Part shown: positions 36,131-48,800 of the stretch, piece after piece | Layout of the letters: every line of letters begins with the position of its first letter | Position numbering within the stretch: the first letter of the stretch is position 1 | Assembly (NCBI RefSeq): GCF_021347895.1 | Contig: NC_067131.1 | Location: 32,361,164-32,425,163 of the forward strand | Direction: 5' to 3' | Source of the DNA: Acanthochromis polyacanthus | Lineage: Eukaryota > Chordata > Actinopteri > Pomacentridae | Length of the DNA stretch: 64,000 nt | Program-made: the position numbers and the translations under genes | Notes under the pieces: model-generated | The model's input: only the letters and a program-made list of their open reading frames with translations | The model's database searches: none | Told to the model about the DNA's origin: nothing

Positions 36131-36734
36131 TAGAGACTGACATTTTTTTGGGATTCCGCGGGATGGGAGTCAGCTTTACTATTGATCACGTGATTGGGAC
36201 AGTACAGGATAAAAAGTTAACGGGAGCAGACGGGAGCGGGAACCAATCAATAAGACAAAATATAATTTATGACATGTGCCGCCATTTTGTAGTTTTTTTG
36301 CCAATAAGCCTACACTGTAATGGAAGTGAAAAGAACTACACGGCCCAGAAGCCAACAGTGCTTCCGGCCGCTGCTCTCCGCCGTAATTCAAAGAAGAAGA
36401 ACAGCAATGGAAGGAGTTAACACTGGCGTAGAATCTGATGTGCTAAAAACTGATTTGCAACGCAAAGTAAGAAGTAAGGACCTATCTATTAAGCTGACAG
36501 AAATGGCAGGGAAGTCGGAAATATTGCTCAGCTTCACGAGAGTCGAGTGTGACGGCGTTAACACGCCGTATGCCGCTTGCAAAACGTGTACCGATCTTCC
36601 AAAACTTCTGTACCGCTACCTTGGGAGCGGTACAGAAGTGGGAGCCATTTTACCAGGAGTGGGACGGGACTAGATTTTTTTCTGTGGGAGTGGGATGGGA
36701 CAGGAGTGAAAATCCACTCCCGTGTCATTCTCTA
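36131..36734 (+). mobile_element. hAT MITE retaining a BED-finger fragment
   Basis: Ends TAGAGACTGACA and TGTCATTCTCTA are flanked by a perfect 8-bp target duplication, GTGTAAAG (36123-36130 and 36735-36742). Inside, around 36500-36600, a frame reads FTRVECDGVNTPYAACKTC. This is the pattern of the BED zinc finger at the N-terminus of hAT transposases (aromatic, then C-x2-C), without the catalytic domain. Confidence 0.9.
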
Positions 36735-36839
36735 GTGTAAAGTGCAGGACAACCCCAGTTTTAACTTGACTGATTGATTGATTGACTGATTGATTGATTA
36801 CAAGCTGTGAGCATTACAAAGTTAAAGCACATGATTGCA

Positions 36840-37100
36840 CAACAGCGGTTTGTGGTTTGGATCAATAAAAAGGTAAATTCTTCAGGGGGTAATAATTTTG
36901 ACCCTGGTAGTTTTTGGTTTTTGTTGAATAATTTTGTTTCTGTGTGCAAAATAAAATGAAGTAAGCTTCTAAAATAAAACCAGGATGTTTGGAAAAGCTG
37001 AGATAGAAATTCCTTGATGTGTTTAACAGCACTTGGGAATGAAAAAAAAAACAAACTTAAATTTCATGGCGAGGCTAATAATTTTGTCATAAACTGTATT
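36840..37100. mobile_element. Tc1/mariner-like terminal relic
   Basis: GGGGGTAATAATTTTGACC near 36894 and GAGGCTAATAATTTTGTCAT near 37071 followed by AAACTGTA resemble the terminal and internal repeats of fish Tc1 elements. No transposase frame remains. Confidence 0.45.
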
Positions 37101-37945
37101 ATACTTTTTAAAAAATATTTTGAGTTGTTTATCACTAAAAATCTTTAAATATGAATAAAAATACTACAGATCAAATATTTGTTTGGAAATTGTTCCTAAA
37201 GAGAGAGCTGGGGGCGTCAGTGAAAGACATGCTGTTTGAACTTGGAATGTGGTATGTCTTACACTATTAATATTTTCCTAAAATACATTCCAAAAATGTT
37301 GTAATTTTGCAGTTCAGAGTGTGGGGTGCTGGGATATGTAGTGTTTGTCTACATTCAGGCAGAGATAGGTACAGCTGGACAGCCTTAAAACATGTAATGT
37401 TGCAGCTGTGGGCCTCAGAGAGTTAAATGGATGCAATCCAGTGGTTATGGTGAATGTGAACGTTTCACAAAAAGTGACTAAGCTGCCAGCGTGGAAAGGC
37501 GATCACGTCTTAATGCACTTATATTAACCCAACGTACATTTTAGTACCACTTTGGTTTGGTCACCTGAGGTGGTACCAACATCTGGTCTGGAACATGGAC
37601 TATATGTTTCATTTCTTGATTTTGAGCTAAACAACAATCAGAATTATTTACTTTGTGGATGTTCAGACCTGGTGAAGGTCAGTTCAGATCTTTCATTCTA
37701 ACATAATAATGATAATAAAAGACACTGGTGTTAATACTGTGTTTATTTTCTGCTGGTAATAAAACAGACTGTGCTCAGCTCCAACAGGAACTCTGTGCTT
37801 CAACACTTTGGTTACATCATAGAAACGCCATAGAAACATAAGTGCTTATAGAATCTGTGCAAAACAAATAACACTGTCAGAACATCTTCAGAACATCTTC
37901 AGAATGCTCACAGCTCTGTACCAACAAAACTGAATTACACTGCAG

Positions 37946-38479
37946 TAGGGCTGGACCCGAATATCCCGAATATCCCAAATATCCGAATACTTGTTCGCTA
38001 CGGCACTATCCGGATATTAATTTTGGTATCCGAATATTCACCCCCCCCCCCCGCCGTCGGACGTCACCGGGCGGAAAGAATATGCAGCGTTACTGTCTCC
38101 CCTGCACTTCGGCTCATCCCGCCGTGTTCTTCGTCTCATCTCGGCTCCTCCATTCATGTTTCTTTCCACCACCCGAATGTCCGGGTTGCTGCCGACTCTG
38201 ACGTCACGCTTCACTTCGTTGCATAAACACAAGACAAGATACTGAAGACCTCCGCTGTTTGGGAATTCTTCAGTTTAACTGAAGACTTAAGGAGGGCAAA
38301 ATGTGGACCCGGGAGACCAGACGAACGGATCCGAATATTCGGGCCGTCTCCGCCGTCGCCGCCCCCCCCCCCCCCCGGTCGGACGTTACGGGGCGGAACG
38401 AATATCCGGGTACCGGGTATTCGTCTTTAATAGGGCCCGAATATTCGGAGGCCAGAAACCACTATTCGGGCCAGCCCTA
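37946..38479 (+). mobile_element. hAT MITE with BED-finger fragment and poly-C tracts
   Basis: Ends TAGGGCTGGACCCGAATA and TATTCGGGCCAGCCCTA are flanked by a perfect 8-bp duplication, CACTGCAG (37938-37945 and 38480-38487). Two related CCGCCGTCGGACGT/GGTCGGACGT blocks each follow a C homopolymer of over 12 bases. At about 38245-38306 a frame reads SAVWEFFSLTEDLRRAKC, an N-terminal BED-finger remnant of the parent transposase. Confidence 0.92.
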
Positions 38480-38739
38480 CACTGCAGCTCACATCGCACT
38501 CCTCAAACACTGCTCCAGGACTTGGACCAGAACCAAGACTAGAATCTGGATGGGACCAGAACCACGATCAGAATCAAGAACAGAACCAGAATCCGGACTG
38601 CAGGTTGGTTCAGGTCGAGCAAGATGCAGTCGAGCAGCGATTTCTGCAGTTTGTTCACTTCAACTTTAAGTTTCAACGAGTGAAAATATGGCTTCAAGAG
38701 TGCAAACAGTCCGACACAAGATCTACCAGGACACACCAA

Positions 38740-38820
38740 AATCCACAGAGATCCAGTGAGATCTTCAGAGATCTACAGAGATCTTTACAGATCTACAGAG
38801 ATCTTCAGAGATCTTGAAGC
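38740..38820. repeat. Short AGATCT-type tandem repeat
   Basis: Imperfect copies of CAGAGATCTTCAGAGATCTA occupy about 80 bp downstream of the syde1 3' end. Confidence 0.8.
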
Positions 38821-40076
38821 TCCTTCATGGTCCACAATGGTCCACTGTAACTAAGGACCCAGCAGGACCCACTGGATCCTCTGTGATCTGACCCTGATGA
38901 CCAGAACTCAGTTCCCTTCACTGTGAGTCTGCAGGGTGGCTGCTGTGACAGGAACCCTGGAGAACCTCTGAGGTTCTGGTTCCTGCAGTGACGCCTCTGA
39001 GAACTCGTCTCCTCCTTCATGAAGTTCTAACTTCGGAGCTGCAGCTCCCTTTGGATCAGAAGAATAAATAAATTTGTTGTGAGTTCATGAGCAAACATCG
39101 ACACATTTCAGAACCTCTTTGTCCTGAGACTGGAACTGAGAGAACCTTCAGATATTCTTCTGTTGATGATGGATTTTAGAACGTTTGTTAGTTTGTTCTT
39201 TCATTTAAAATGTTCTTCTATGTTTACTGTTGTGACTTTTACAGTTTTATTTTCGGACTGATGATTCAGGAAATGTCTGATAATAAAGAGACTAGTTTCC
39301 TTTAAAACATTTTTTTCCCTTTTCATTTGGTTCTTGAGGAGGTAATTAAACATTTTGCAGTTATCTGATAAAAACTGGTGTAAAATGAGACTGATGTCAT
39401 TCTGAAAAAGGTTCTTAAAGCTGCTGTAAATGTTATTTCCCATTATTTTGAAACTTATTATATGAGAAATATGAGATTAAAAATCTTTTTTCATTACATA
39501 AATGATTTTCCTAATCTCGTGATGATGTCAGAATGATATATCCTAATTATACACATATTTTATGTTCATAGTTTTTTTAAAAATTTAAACTAATTTTACA
39601 ATTTTAAATTGGGTTCTTTGAAGAACTTTTATATTATAAATGTTTGGGTCATTTCCTACTGAATCTTTTAATCTCTCAGATGAGGGATGATAATTTTTAA
39701 AATGTTCTAATCACCGTGAGAAAGAAACAAACATGTAATGAACTTTTAGAAAACCATCTGCTCTCTATCTGAAGGTTTCCTCAGGTTTTTTTTTGGTGAA
39801 TTCTGAGGAGAAAAACCTCCTCATGAAGGAAACACTGCTGAGAGTTTTAACAGCTGATCTGAGGTTAGCAGGAACTTCATGTTTTTTATTCTGATTTTAT
39901 TTTGTTCCTTTGAGAATGTTCAGGAAAGTGTTGGGCCTGAAAGAGACGAAGCAATGCTTTGGAAATCTGATAAAATTTAACGGAGACAACTTTGAACTCA
40001 AGTCAGATCCTTCATCTTCATCATCCCCATTCGTTCTCTTACTCTCCTACAGCCAGATGTTCCTCCTCTTCCTCCC

Positions 40077-40270
40077 CTACAGGCAGATGTTGATCTGCTT
40101 TGCCAGCTCTCGGTCCAGATCGTGGATCAGAGTGTCGAAGTCCTTCAGACTGAGTCGACAGTTGAACGGAGCATCAAAATCCAGGAACTCGTCCACATAC
40201 AGAGCTCCACCTCCTGTGGCTCCTGACCATGCCCCCTTCTTTTCCTCATCCTCATCTTCATCTCCGCTAC
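40077..40270 (-). CDS. syde1: syde1-like exon a13 (last exon)
   Basis: 194 bp; acceptor ATGGTTTCAG, stop TAG at 40077-40079. It encodes an acidic run, then [20 protein letters not shown] and a conserved helix ending KQINICL. It is separated from exon a12 by an 11.2-kb intron filled with repeats. Confidence 0.93.
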
Positions 40271-42858
40271 CTGAAACCATGAGCAGGGTTACAGGTGATG
40301 GTCTGCTGAGGTTAGTTGGGCTCCATGTATGTTCTTGATCTCTATGATGGACACCACTGGAGGACTGGATTAAAGCAGTGTTTACGACTCCTGATGATTG
40401 ACAGGAACAACAGGAAACCACAACAGGCTCCTTCCTCCAACAGAAAACATTGCACCTGATTGGACAAACATTTCACTGCTGTTCTGCTCAAACTGGACCA
40501 ACATGGTGGCTCATCTGCTGCTGGTTTGTTTAAAGGTTTCTTCAGAGTTTCAGCTGATTTAGATAAAGAAGTCTAAAGCTCAGCTGGATGTAAACCAGGA
40601 GGTCTCTAAACACACCACGAGATTGTAGGGTTCATGTTTGGCTACTTTCCCTGTGATTGTAGAGATCATGTGTGGTATCTGATCTGTTACATGTATTACT
40701 TAATAAGTTAGTAGACTGGAATCTGTTTTGTTTGTTATAGCATTTGAAAGGAGATGCAGTGTTTGCTCTGGTGTCTCTGACCACAGATGGAACCTGCATT
40801 ATATTCTACCCATGCCATGGGAAAGTGTTCTCCTGTTTACAGAGCCCTGTTGGAGGTGTTTATATGAGGGTTCTTCTGTCTAAAATACTGATTTAGGGAT
40901 TCTTCAGCTGTTGTAGACACAGGGGGTTTGTTTGGGGATGCTCCTCACTTGTTTCCCATGTGTTAGACAATAAATAACCATATGTTGTACTCATTTACAT
41001 GTTAAAACCTATAAAACCTGATTGCTGGTCATTGTCAAGCAAAGAGGGATTCAATTGGCCGGCTCCTTCCGGGCAGGTTCTGTCTGTACTGATGCTGCTC
41101 TTTCTTTTAATAAAATACTTTTAAAGAAAGTCAGTGTCACGGACATTTTCTCCTTCACCTGCACATCATGGACACCAGAGAGAGAAACGACAAATTTGGC
41201 GTCACGAACAGGATCAGAGGCGGCGTTCTTCGACAGCCGGCAGCCCCTTGGTCGCTTTTCTCCGTCCTGATACGACGTCGGTTGAGCTGGTTCTCACTTT
41301 ATTTGGGATGCTGATGTGCTCATGGGTGCTGTGGGGTTGTGGCTGATACGCTGCACTGTCAGAATTCAGTGCGCTGTGTCCTGTGGTGCATGGGTGTTTG
41401 GAGCGATGTTCGGTCTAAATTGGGGTTTATTGCGCATAAAAAATGTGGGGAATAGAATAGAGTAGATAGAAAAAGTTGGGATAAGAGAATAAAAGTTGAA
41501 GAAAGAGAAATAGATGTTAGGGTTAAATGTAGAATAGCAGAACGAGTAACAATGGAGCAAGCTAAAAGACCATGCAAGTGTAACAGGACAGGCCTGGATC
41601 CTGTTAACGGTAAGACATGAGGGAGTTAGACGCTTTATGTGAACGTTGGCTCAGTAGTCAAAATGGTGTTTAAAAATAAAAGAGGATAGAGTAGATTTAC
41701 CTTTGGGGCCCAAAGGTCAATTGGCGAACTAAAATATAGAGAAGAAGGGATGAAATGAGAAGAGAATAAGAGGCCGAAAGGAAAATAAAGGAAATAGGAT
41801 GGAAAGCCGCAAATCAGGATTAAAAGCCCTCTTAGAGGCAGTTTAGTATACTGGCCTAAAACCTATTATATGTGAGCACATGTAGTAGGTCAGTTCATAA
41901 AAAGAGAAAGGGAACTGGGGGTGTAGATTTACTTTAGTCATAGATAAAGCACTTTAAAGTTCCGGCCGTAGACGTATGGTTTCCTAAAGTAGCTTTTTGA
42001 CTGAGCTGTTTATGCTCCATGGTAGCACAGATTTAGGTAATAAGGAAAAAGAGATGAAAAGAGAAAAGAGAAAAGGTGCGGCTGAAAGCATGCTTCTTAG
42101 GATATGTGTGAATGATCTGATTCTGGGATCAAATCCTGATTGTGTGTTTGGGTGATGTTGAATATGTGTTTTATTTTGTGGATTTGTTGGACTTTGGGTT
42201 GAATGGTTGCTTTTAATTTGAATGATTTTTGTGCGGGCGGTTGCGTCTGTGTCTCTGCAGCTCCGTCTGTCTGCGTCTGTCTGTGTGTGCTGCTGGTCTG
42301 TGAGAGGCTGATGAGAGCTGTAATGTATGAATGAAATATGTCAGTTTTTGTTGGAAAACACACATATATAGGTTGAGCTTTCATAATTCAAAGGAGAGAC
42401 ATTTTTCATATTGAAGACGTATAAGCTTTTGTCTGCTAAACTTTATGAGCCCCAATGAGGACTTTTTGTAAATTTGGTAATAAAATGAAATGAATGAGCC
42501 TTATAAAGGACTTTTGTAAATTGATAATGCATATGAGCCTCATGGTGGACGTTTCTGTACTTGTTATAAGCATATGAGCCTTTGCTGAGTCCGAGAGATC
42601 AGCGAGGACATTCTGTTTGTAATAAGCATAAATAAAACATCTTAGAGGAAACACACACAGGGAAAGAAAACCTCAATAAAGTTTTCAGGGTTAGATGTTG
42701 TGTGTTGATAAAGCGGATGGCAGTGATGGATGGACTGGTGGTTGACTGGTGTAAAATCTTTCATTCTGAATTTGAGTTTAAAAGTTTTAAATAAGGGGAA
42801 GTGAGGCTTAGCCTATCTTTAATGTAGTGTTACTGGTGGTTTTTGTGTGTTAAATGTT

Positions 42859-42893
<35 letters not shown>

Positions 42894-45800
42894 CTTGTAC
42901 TTGCTACATTGTGAGGACCATTTTCTGCATTTAACTATCAAAGTGAGGACATTTTTACAAAGTGAGGACATTTTGGCCGGTCCTCACTTTGAAACAGCCA
43001 TGTTTGAGGGTGAAGACTTGTTTTTAGAGAACAGCTATGAATTGAGGTTTGGTTAGGGTTAGGGTAAGGATTAAGTTTAGACAATCAGTTGTGATGGTTA
43101 AGGTTAGGGTAAGGCTCTAGGAAATGCATTACGCCTATGGATGTCCTCACTAAGATAGAAGTACAAACATGTGTGTGTGTGTGTGTGTGTGTGGTGCTGC
43201 AGCTGAGTCCGGAAGGCTGTAGTATGCAACTGATATATATATAGAATATAATTCTTATTAAATAAATATAGAGAGGCTGTGATTGGTTATAGAAGAGTTG
43301 TTGACATGTGAGGAGAATTTGCCACCTCAGTGTTGATACCAATGATCCCTTCTGCAGGGGGACGTTTAGGAATTTGTAAGACCTTATGAGCCTTATAGGA
43401 GGACTATTGTGAGCTGATAATATATATATGAGCCTTATGGAGGATGTATATACATCTGAGAATAATATCTGAGCCTTTGTGGAGTCTGAGGAGGAGGAGA
43501 GACCAGTGAGGATATTCTGTGTGCATGAGCATGCATACATGTTTGATGATTAATAGTGACAGAGGAAGACATTTTCTGATGACGTTTGTTAGAATTGGGG
43601 GAAACAGAGTCTGATTTCTATGGGGGTTAGTAGATTGGCTGATTGATTGGTGTTCAGTTTCTCTCTGTTGTTTATTTCTGCATGTGTGTGTGAGTGCATT
43701 GGAGGAGACTTTGAACAACCAATGTGGAGTCTTATTGAGAATGATGATGCAGAACAGGGGTGGAGACTTATTACTCTGGTAATGAGGTGCTTTTTGCATG
43801 AGGTTAATTTGATTTTTAGAGGTAGCTGAGGTAGGATGGTCTCACTGTGAAGTCCAGTACAGACTGGAAGTGGTGGATAAACTTAAGAGGAGGAGCCATG
43901 GTGATAAGTGTCTGAGTGTGTGAGAGAGAAGAGAAACAGCAGGATGTTATCCAACTATCAATAGATTTACATACATACTCCTTTGATTCACAATGTATTT
44001 AGTGTGAATATGAGTATGGTTAATTTAGAATCCATGAGGAATAAGAAATCTGTTTAGTAGTTTTCTTCACAGAGACTCTTAAGAGAGGACATTTGTTGGG
44101 AACAATTAAAATGACTTAGATGTTGACAAATATATGCAAATTACAAGAAGTTGTTTTTGGTTTCATGAAACATTAACCTTGTGTTTGTTTTCTTTGTGTA
44201 TCGTCTGTTCTACTATGGTGTGAGCATTGAGGAGGAGACTGAGATGATGGAATGCTTCTGAATTCAATCCCCCAAAGAACTGATAGAGGACAGCTGATGG
44301 TGCTCTACAGCCTGAGGATGTGGATGACAACAAGTGTGGCTTCAACGTCATCAAGGCTAGTGTGCTTCTATCCACAAACTCTTGCATTTACTCATGTGCA
44401 CACACCTACTTATTTCTGCTATTGATGACATACGTTTAGTCTGTTTTTACAGAAATACCAGGGGCCTATCATGATGTTTCTTTTACAACCTGACTCAGAT
44501 AGTTTTTAGTTTGGGGTTAATAAAACACATGGGTGTACACGTAGAGGGGATGTTTCACTGATTTGGGAAGAAGCTTGACAAGAGACTGAGCATCCGAGGC
44601 ATTTCATTGATTTAGATGAATAAACATTTGTAGAGAGGTTAATTTGGCTTAAATACTGTTGAGAGTTGTGACTTTGATGCTGTGGAGTGTATAATGGGAA
44701 AGATGGATTGTGAAGTTAAGAGAAGGATTGCAGAAAGTGAAGAAAGAGGATCCAGGAGAGGATGAGAGTGAGGATGGAGACAGTGATGGAGACTGAGGAA
44801 GTGAGAGACAGTGGGATTTAAGGGAAGTTGAGAATAGGAAAGGAAGGGCATCAGAGAGGATGTGTCCAGTGACTGTTAGGAGACAGAATCTGGATTACAG
44901 GCCTTGGCAGAATACAGAGATGTCAGACAGAATTGAGAAGTTTCTGACTTTTCAAGATGGGGCATATCTTTGGATTTCAAAACTGGAGGAGGTTTTGGTG
45001 GGATGCAACCTGCCATGAGAGACATCAAGCGGCTTTTGGCCAGTCTCCTGGGAGCTTTGGTGCTGGAGGAACTTCTACAGCAAGCAGGTCTGAATAGTTC
45101 TGTGGCAACTGCTGTAAATGATGCAGAGCTCTTTGCTGTCAGCAGATCTCGGATGTGGAGAGCGTTGAGGGATACGTTCCCAACAAATATACATCCTGAT
45201 AAGATGTTGAGTGAGCCATTGGGTCCAGAAGAGAATCTGGGGGTCTATGTGTCTGGGGGCTCATCAGAAATGGAGAGATGTCAGAGGAAATGACCCGGAT
45301 GTGAACCAGAAGGAGAAATTCATTCTGTGGAGTGAAATCCAGAGGGGCTGCCCCTACCAGTGAAGCAGCCAATAGTGACTGATCTTTCAGCAGATTGTTT
45401 AGTGTTACACTCAGTGATAGGTTTATGATTACACAAGATTGCCACAAGGATTCAAACATAGTTTTCATTTTATTGATGGGTGCTGGAAGATACTCAGTCT
45501 TTTGTGAAGTCTTTTGTTAAGTCTGTTGTTCAGTTTTTGTTCAGAGGGGCCATATGTGGGTGCATTTGCAGAATGGAGTATTAAAATAGCCTTAAGGAGC
45601 CATTCACAATCAGCAATGTTGAGGTATTTGTAAACAGCAAATAAAATTAATTAAGTAAAAAGAAAGTAATGGTGTGTTGACATACTGCTCTGTTCACGTA
45701 TGACAATATAGGGGTTTGAATTAGTTGATAGGGTGTCATCCAAATGAGCTGAGTAATTTCCATTTTGAATATCAGAATTTATTATAAGCATTATGTTCTT

Positions 45801-48800
45801 GGGTGTCATCTACAATAGAGATGTCCAAACTTCACAGGGGATTTGGTTTGATCAAAGGGGGGATTGCAATGTGTCATACGATGAACTGGTGATGATCTGA
45901 TGATAATCTGATGATAATCTGATGATAATCTGATGATAATCTGATGATATTCTCATAACAAAGCGATTTGTAATAAGACATCATGGAGTGTTAGTTGTTT
46001 TGCAGGATACTGCTGGGTGCTTTTTATCTTCCCAGGACGCCATTTGGGAGCTTGCATAGAAAGTGGCTGTCTGGAGTTCACTGCAGCCAAATGGACTTGA
46101 ATGTTTGCATATGGACAATGGAATGGACAATAAAGATGGATGGAGGACTCTGAGCATGGACGATGTGACGACAACACACCACGACTGGAGCTGTTATTGA
46201 GGAGTGTTGGTTTGATGCTCATGTGTTCTTCTGTATGCTTACAGTGTTGTTTATCATATATACTCTGTTTTATCATTAGATGTTTGTTCTTACTGATGTT
46301 TCCCTACGTAGAAGAGTATTAGAATTAGTAATATTTTCAGTGTGTTTTATTTTCACCTTTGAGTTTTCATGACTCTATGATTAGTATGATGGGGGTTTCA
46401 TTGGTTTGATGTTTTTGATATGAGGTGAGTACATTGGGATCTCAGGTGTTTTATTATTTTGATTGGTTAGGGACAGTGGTGTTAGGCAGGTGCAGGTCCA
46501 TTTGAGGGTCCGATGGGTCGACCAGCCTGATTTTGGACATTTTGATTTTCTTTCTGGGATTCCCACATGCATTTGCTTCCATTCATTTCACATCATCCTT
46601 TGAATCTCCCTCTTTTAATTGGCTGGAGTGTAGTATGGTCGCCTAGGCAGAGGGGCCGTGAGAGAATTTCCTGTCTTGATTGTTTGATGGATAATTTGGA
46701 AAGATGGCTGCCAGGCAGGTTTTTGCTCTCACATTAATCTACAAATTTATAATATTGTTAACTTTAGGTTGTAATCAGTACGGACAGAATGGTCACGTCG
46801 TAAGCATTTTGTATGTGACCTTTATGTACTTGATGTTTTTGTACTTTTCGAGGCTCTGTCAGCCTCGAAGGGGGGAAATATGTGGTATCTGATCTGTTAC
46901 ATGTATTACTTAATAAGTTAGTAGTATAGAATCTGTTTTGTTTGTTATAGCATTTGAAAGGAGATGCAGTGTTTGCTCTGGTGTCTCTGACCACAGATGG
47001 AACCTGCATTATATTCTACCCATGCCATGGGAAAGTGTTCTCCTGTTTACAGAGCCCTGCTGTAGGTGTTTTTATGAGGGTTCTTCTGTCTAAAATACTG
47101 ATTTAGGGATTCTTCAGCTGTTGTAGACAAGGGGGAGTTGTTTGGGGATGCTCTCTGCTTTCCCCATATGGTAGGCAATAAAGAACCATTTGTTTTAACC
47201 CCTCCTATATGTTGAAAACCTATAAAACCTGATTGCTGGTCATTGTCAAGCAAAGAGGGATTCAATTGGCCGACTCCTTCCAGGCAGGTTCTGTCTGTAC
47301 TGATGCTGCTCTTTCCTTTAATAAAATACTTTTAAAGAAAGTCAGTGTCACGGACGTCACTCCTTCGCCTGCACATCATGGACACCAGAGAGAGAAACAA
47401 CGACACATGTTTGGCTAGTTTCCCTGTGATTGTAGGGTTCATATTTGGCTAGTTGCCTTGTGATTGTAGGGCTCATGTTTGGCTAGTTTCTCTGTGATTG
47501 CAGAGATCATTTTTGGCTAGTTTCCCTGTGATTGTAGGGTTCATGTTTGGCTAGTTTCCCTGTGATTGTGAAGTTCATGTTTGGCTAGTTTCCCTGTGAT
47601 TGTAGGGTTCATGTTTGGCTAGTTGCCTTGTGATTGTAGGGCTCATGTTTGGCTAGTTTCTCTGTGATTGTAGAGATCATTTTTGGCTAGTTTCCCTGTG
47701 ATTGTAGGGTTCATGTTTGGCTAGTTTCCCTGTGATTGTGAAGTTCATGTTTGGCTAGTTTCCCTGTGATTGTAGGGTTCATGTTTGGCTAGTTTCCCTG
47801 TGATTGTAGGGTTCATATTTGGCTAGTTGCCTTGTGATTGTAGGGCTCATGTTTGGCTAGTTTCTCTGTGATTGTAGAGATCATTTTTGGCTAGTTTCCC
47901 TGTGATTGTAGGGTTCATGTTTGGCTAGTTTCCCTGTGATTGTGAAGTTAATGTTTGGCTAGTTTCCCTGTGATTGTAGGGTTCATGTTTGGCTAGTTTC
48001 TCTGTGATTGTAGAGATCATGTTTAGCTACTTTGCCTGTGATTGTAGGGTTCATGTTTGGCTAGTTTCCCTGTGATTGTAAAGTTCATGTTTGGCTAGTT
48101 TCCCTGTGATTGTAGGGTTCATGTTTGGCTAGTTTCCCTGTGATTGTAGGGTTCATATTTGGCTAGTTGCCTTGTGATTGTAGGGCTCATGTTTGGCTAG
48201 TTTCTCTGTGATTGTAGAGATCATTTTTGGCTAGTTTCCCTGTGATTGTAGGGTTCATGTTTGGCTAGTTTCCCTGTGATTGTGAAGTTCATGTTTGGCT
48301 AGTTTCCCTGTGATTGTAGGGTTCATGTTTGGCTAGTTTCCCTGTGATTGTAGGGTTCATATTTGGCTAGTTTCCCTGTGATTGTAGGATTCATGTTTGG
48401 TTAGTTGCCTTGTGATTGTAGGGCTCATGTTTGGCTAGTTTCCCTGTGATTGAAAGTTCATGTTTGGCTAGTTTCCCTGTGATTGTAAGGTTCATATTTG
48501 GCTAGTTTACCTATGATTGTAGGGTTCAGGTTTGGCTTGTTTACCTGTGATTGTAGGGTTCATATTTGGCTAGTTTACCTGTGATTGTAAGGTTCATATT
48601 TGGCTAGTTTACCTATGATTGTAAGGTTCATATTTGGCTAGTTTACCTATGATTGTAGGGTTCAGGTTTGGCTTGTTTACCTGTGATTGTAGGGTTCATA
48701 TTTGGCTAGTTTACCTGTGATTGTAGGGTTCATGTTTGGCTAGTTTCCCTGTGATTGTGAAGTTCATGTTTGGCTAGTTTCCCTGTGATTGTAGGGTTCA

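Larger units (their letters stand above)
34380..37600. mobile_element. Possible old transposon region with nested elements
   Basis: GGTACCACCCGAGGTGAC near 34427 and its imperfect inverse GTCACCTGAGGTGGTACC near 37559 could be ends of an old 3.2-kb element. The interior contains a hAT (36131-36734) and a Tc1-like relic (about 36840-37100), and is otherwise AT-rich and noncoding. Evidence for the outer element is limited to these ends. Confidence 0.3.
40671..47405 (+). mobile_element. LTR retroelement (endogenous retrovirus-like), degenerate
   Basis: Two direct LTRs (40671-41192, 522 bp; 46881-47405, 525 bp) begin TGTGGTATCTGATC and end ACGACA. They are flanked by a 4-bp target duplication, CATG (40667-40670 and 47406-47409). 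A primer-binding-like site (41197-41214, TGGCGTCACGAACAGGAT) follows the first LTR, and a polypurine tract (AAGGGGGGAAA, about 46869-46879) precedes the second. The 5.7-kb interior has no long ORF: protease, RT and integrase were not recognised, so it is either very decayed or a nonautonomous derivative. It lies in sense orientation to the plus strand, antisense to syde1. I could not assign the primer tRNA. Confidence 0.88.

Noticed and set aside
43051..43066. Interstitial telomere sequence
   Set aside because: Only two TTAGGG-type units, inside a common dispersed repeat.
46704..46892. Hydrophobic ORF before the 3' LTR as a possible env tail
   Set aside because: Only 62 codons, no env signature, and it overlaps the polypurine tract; not enough to support a call.
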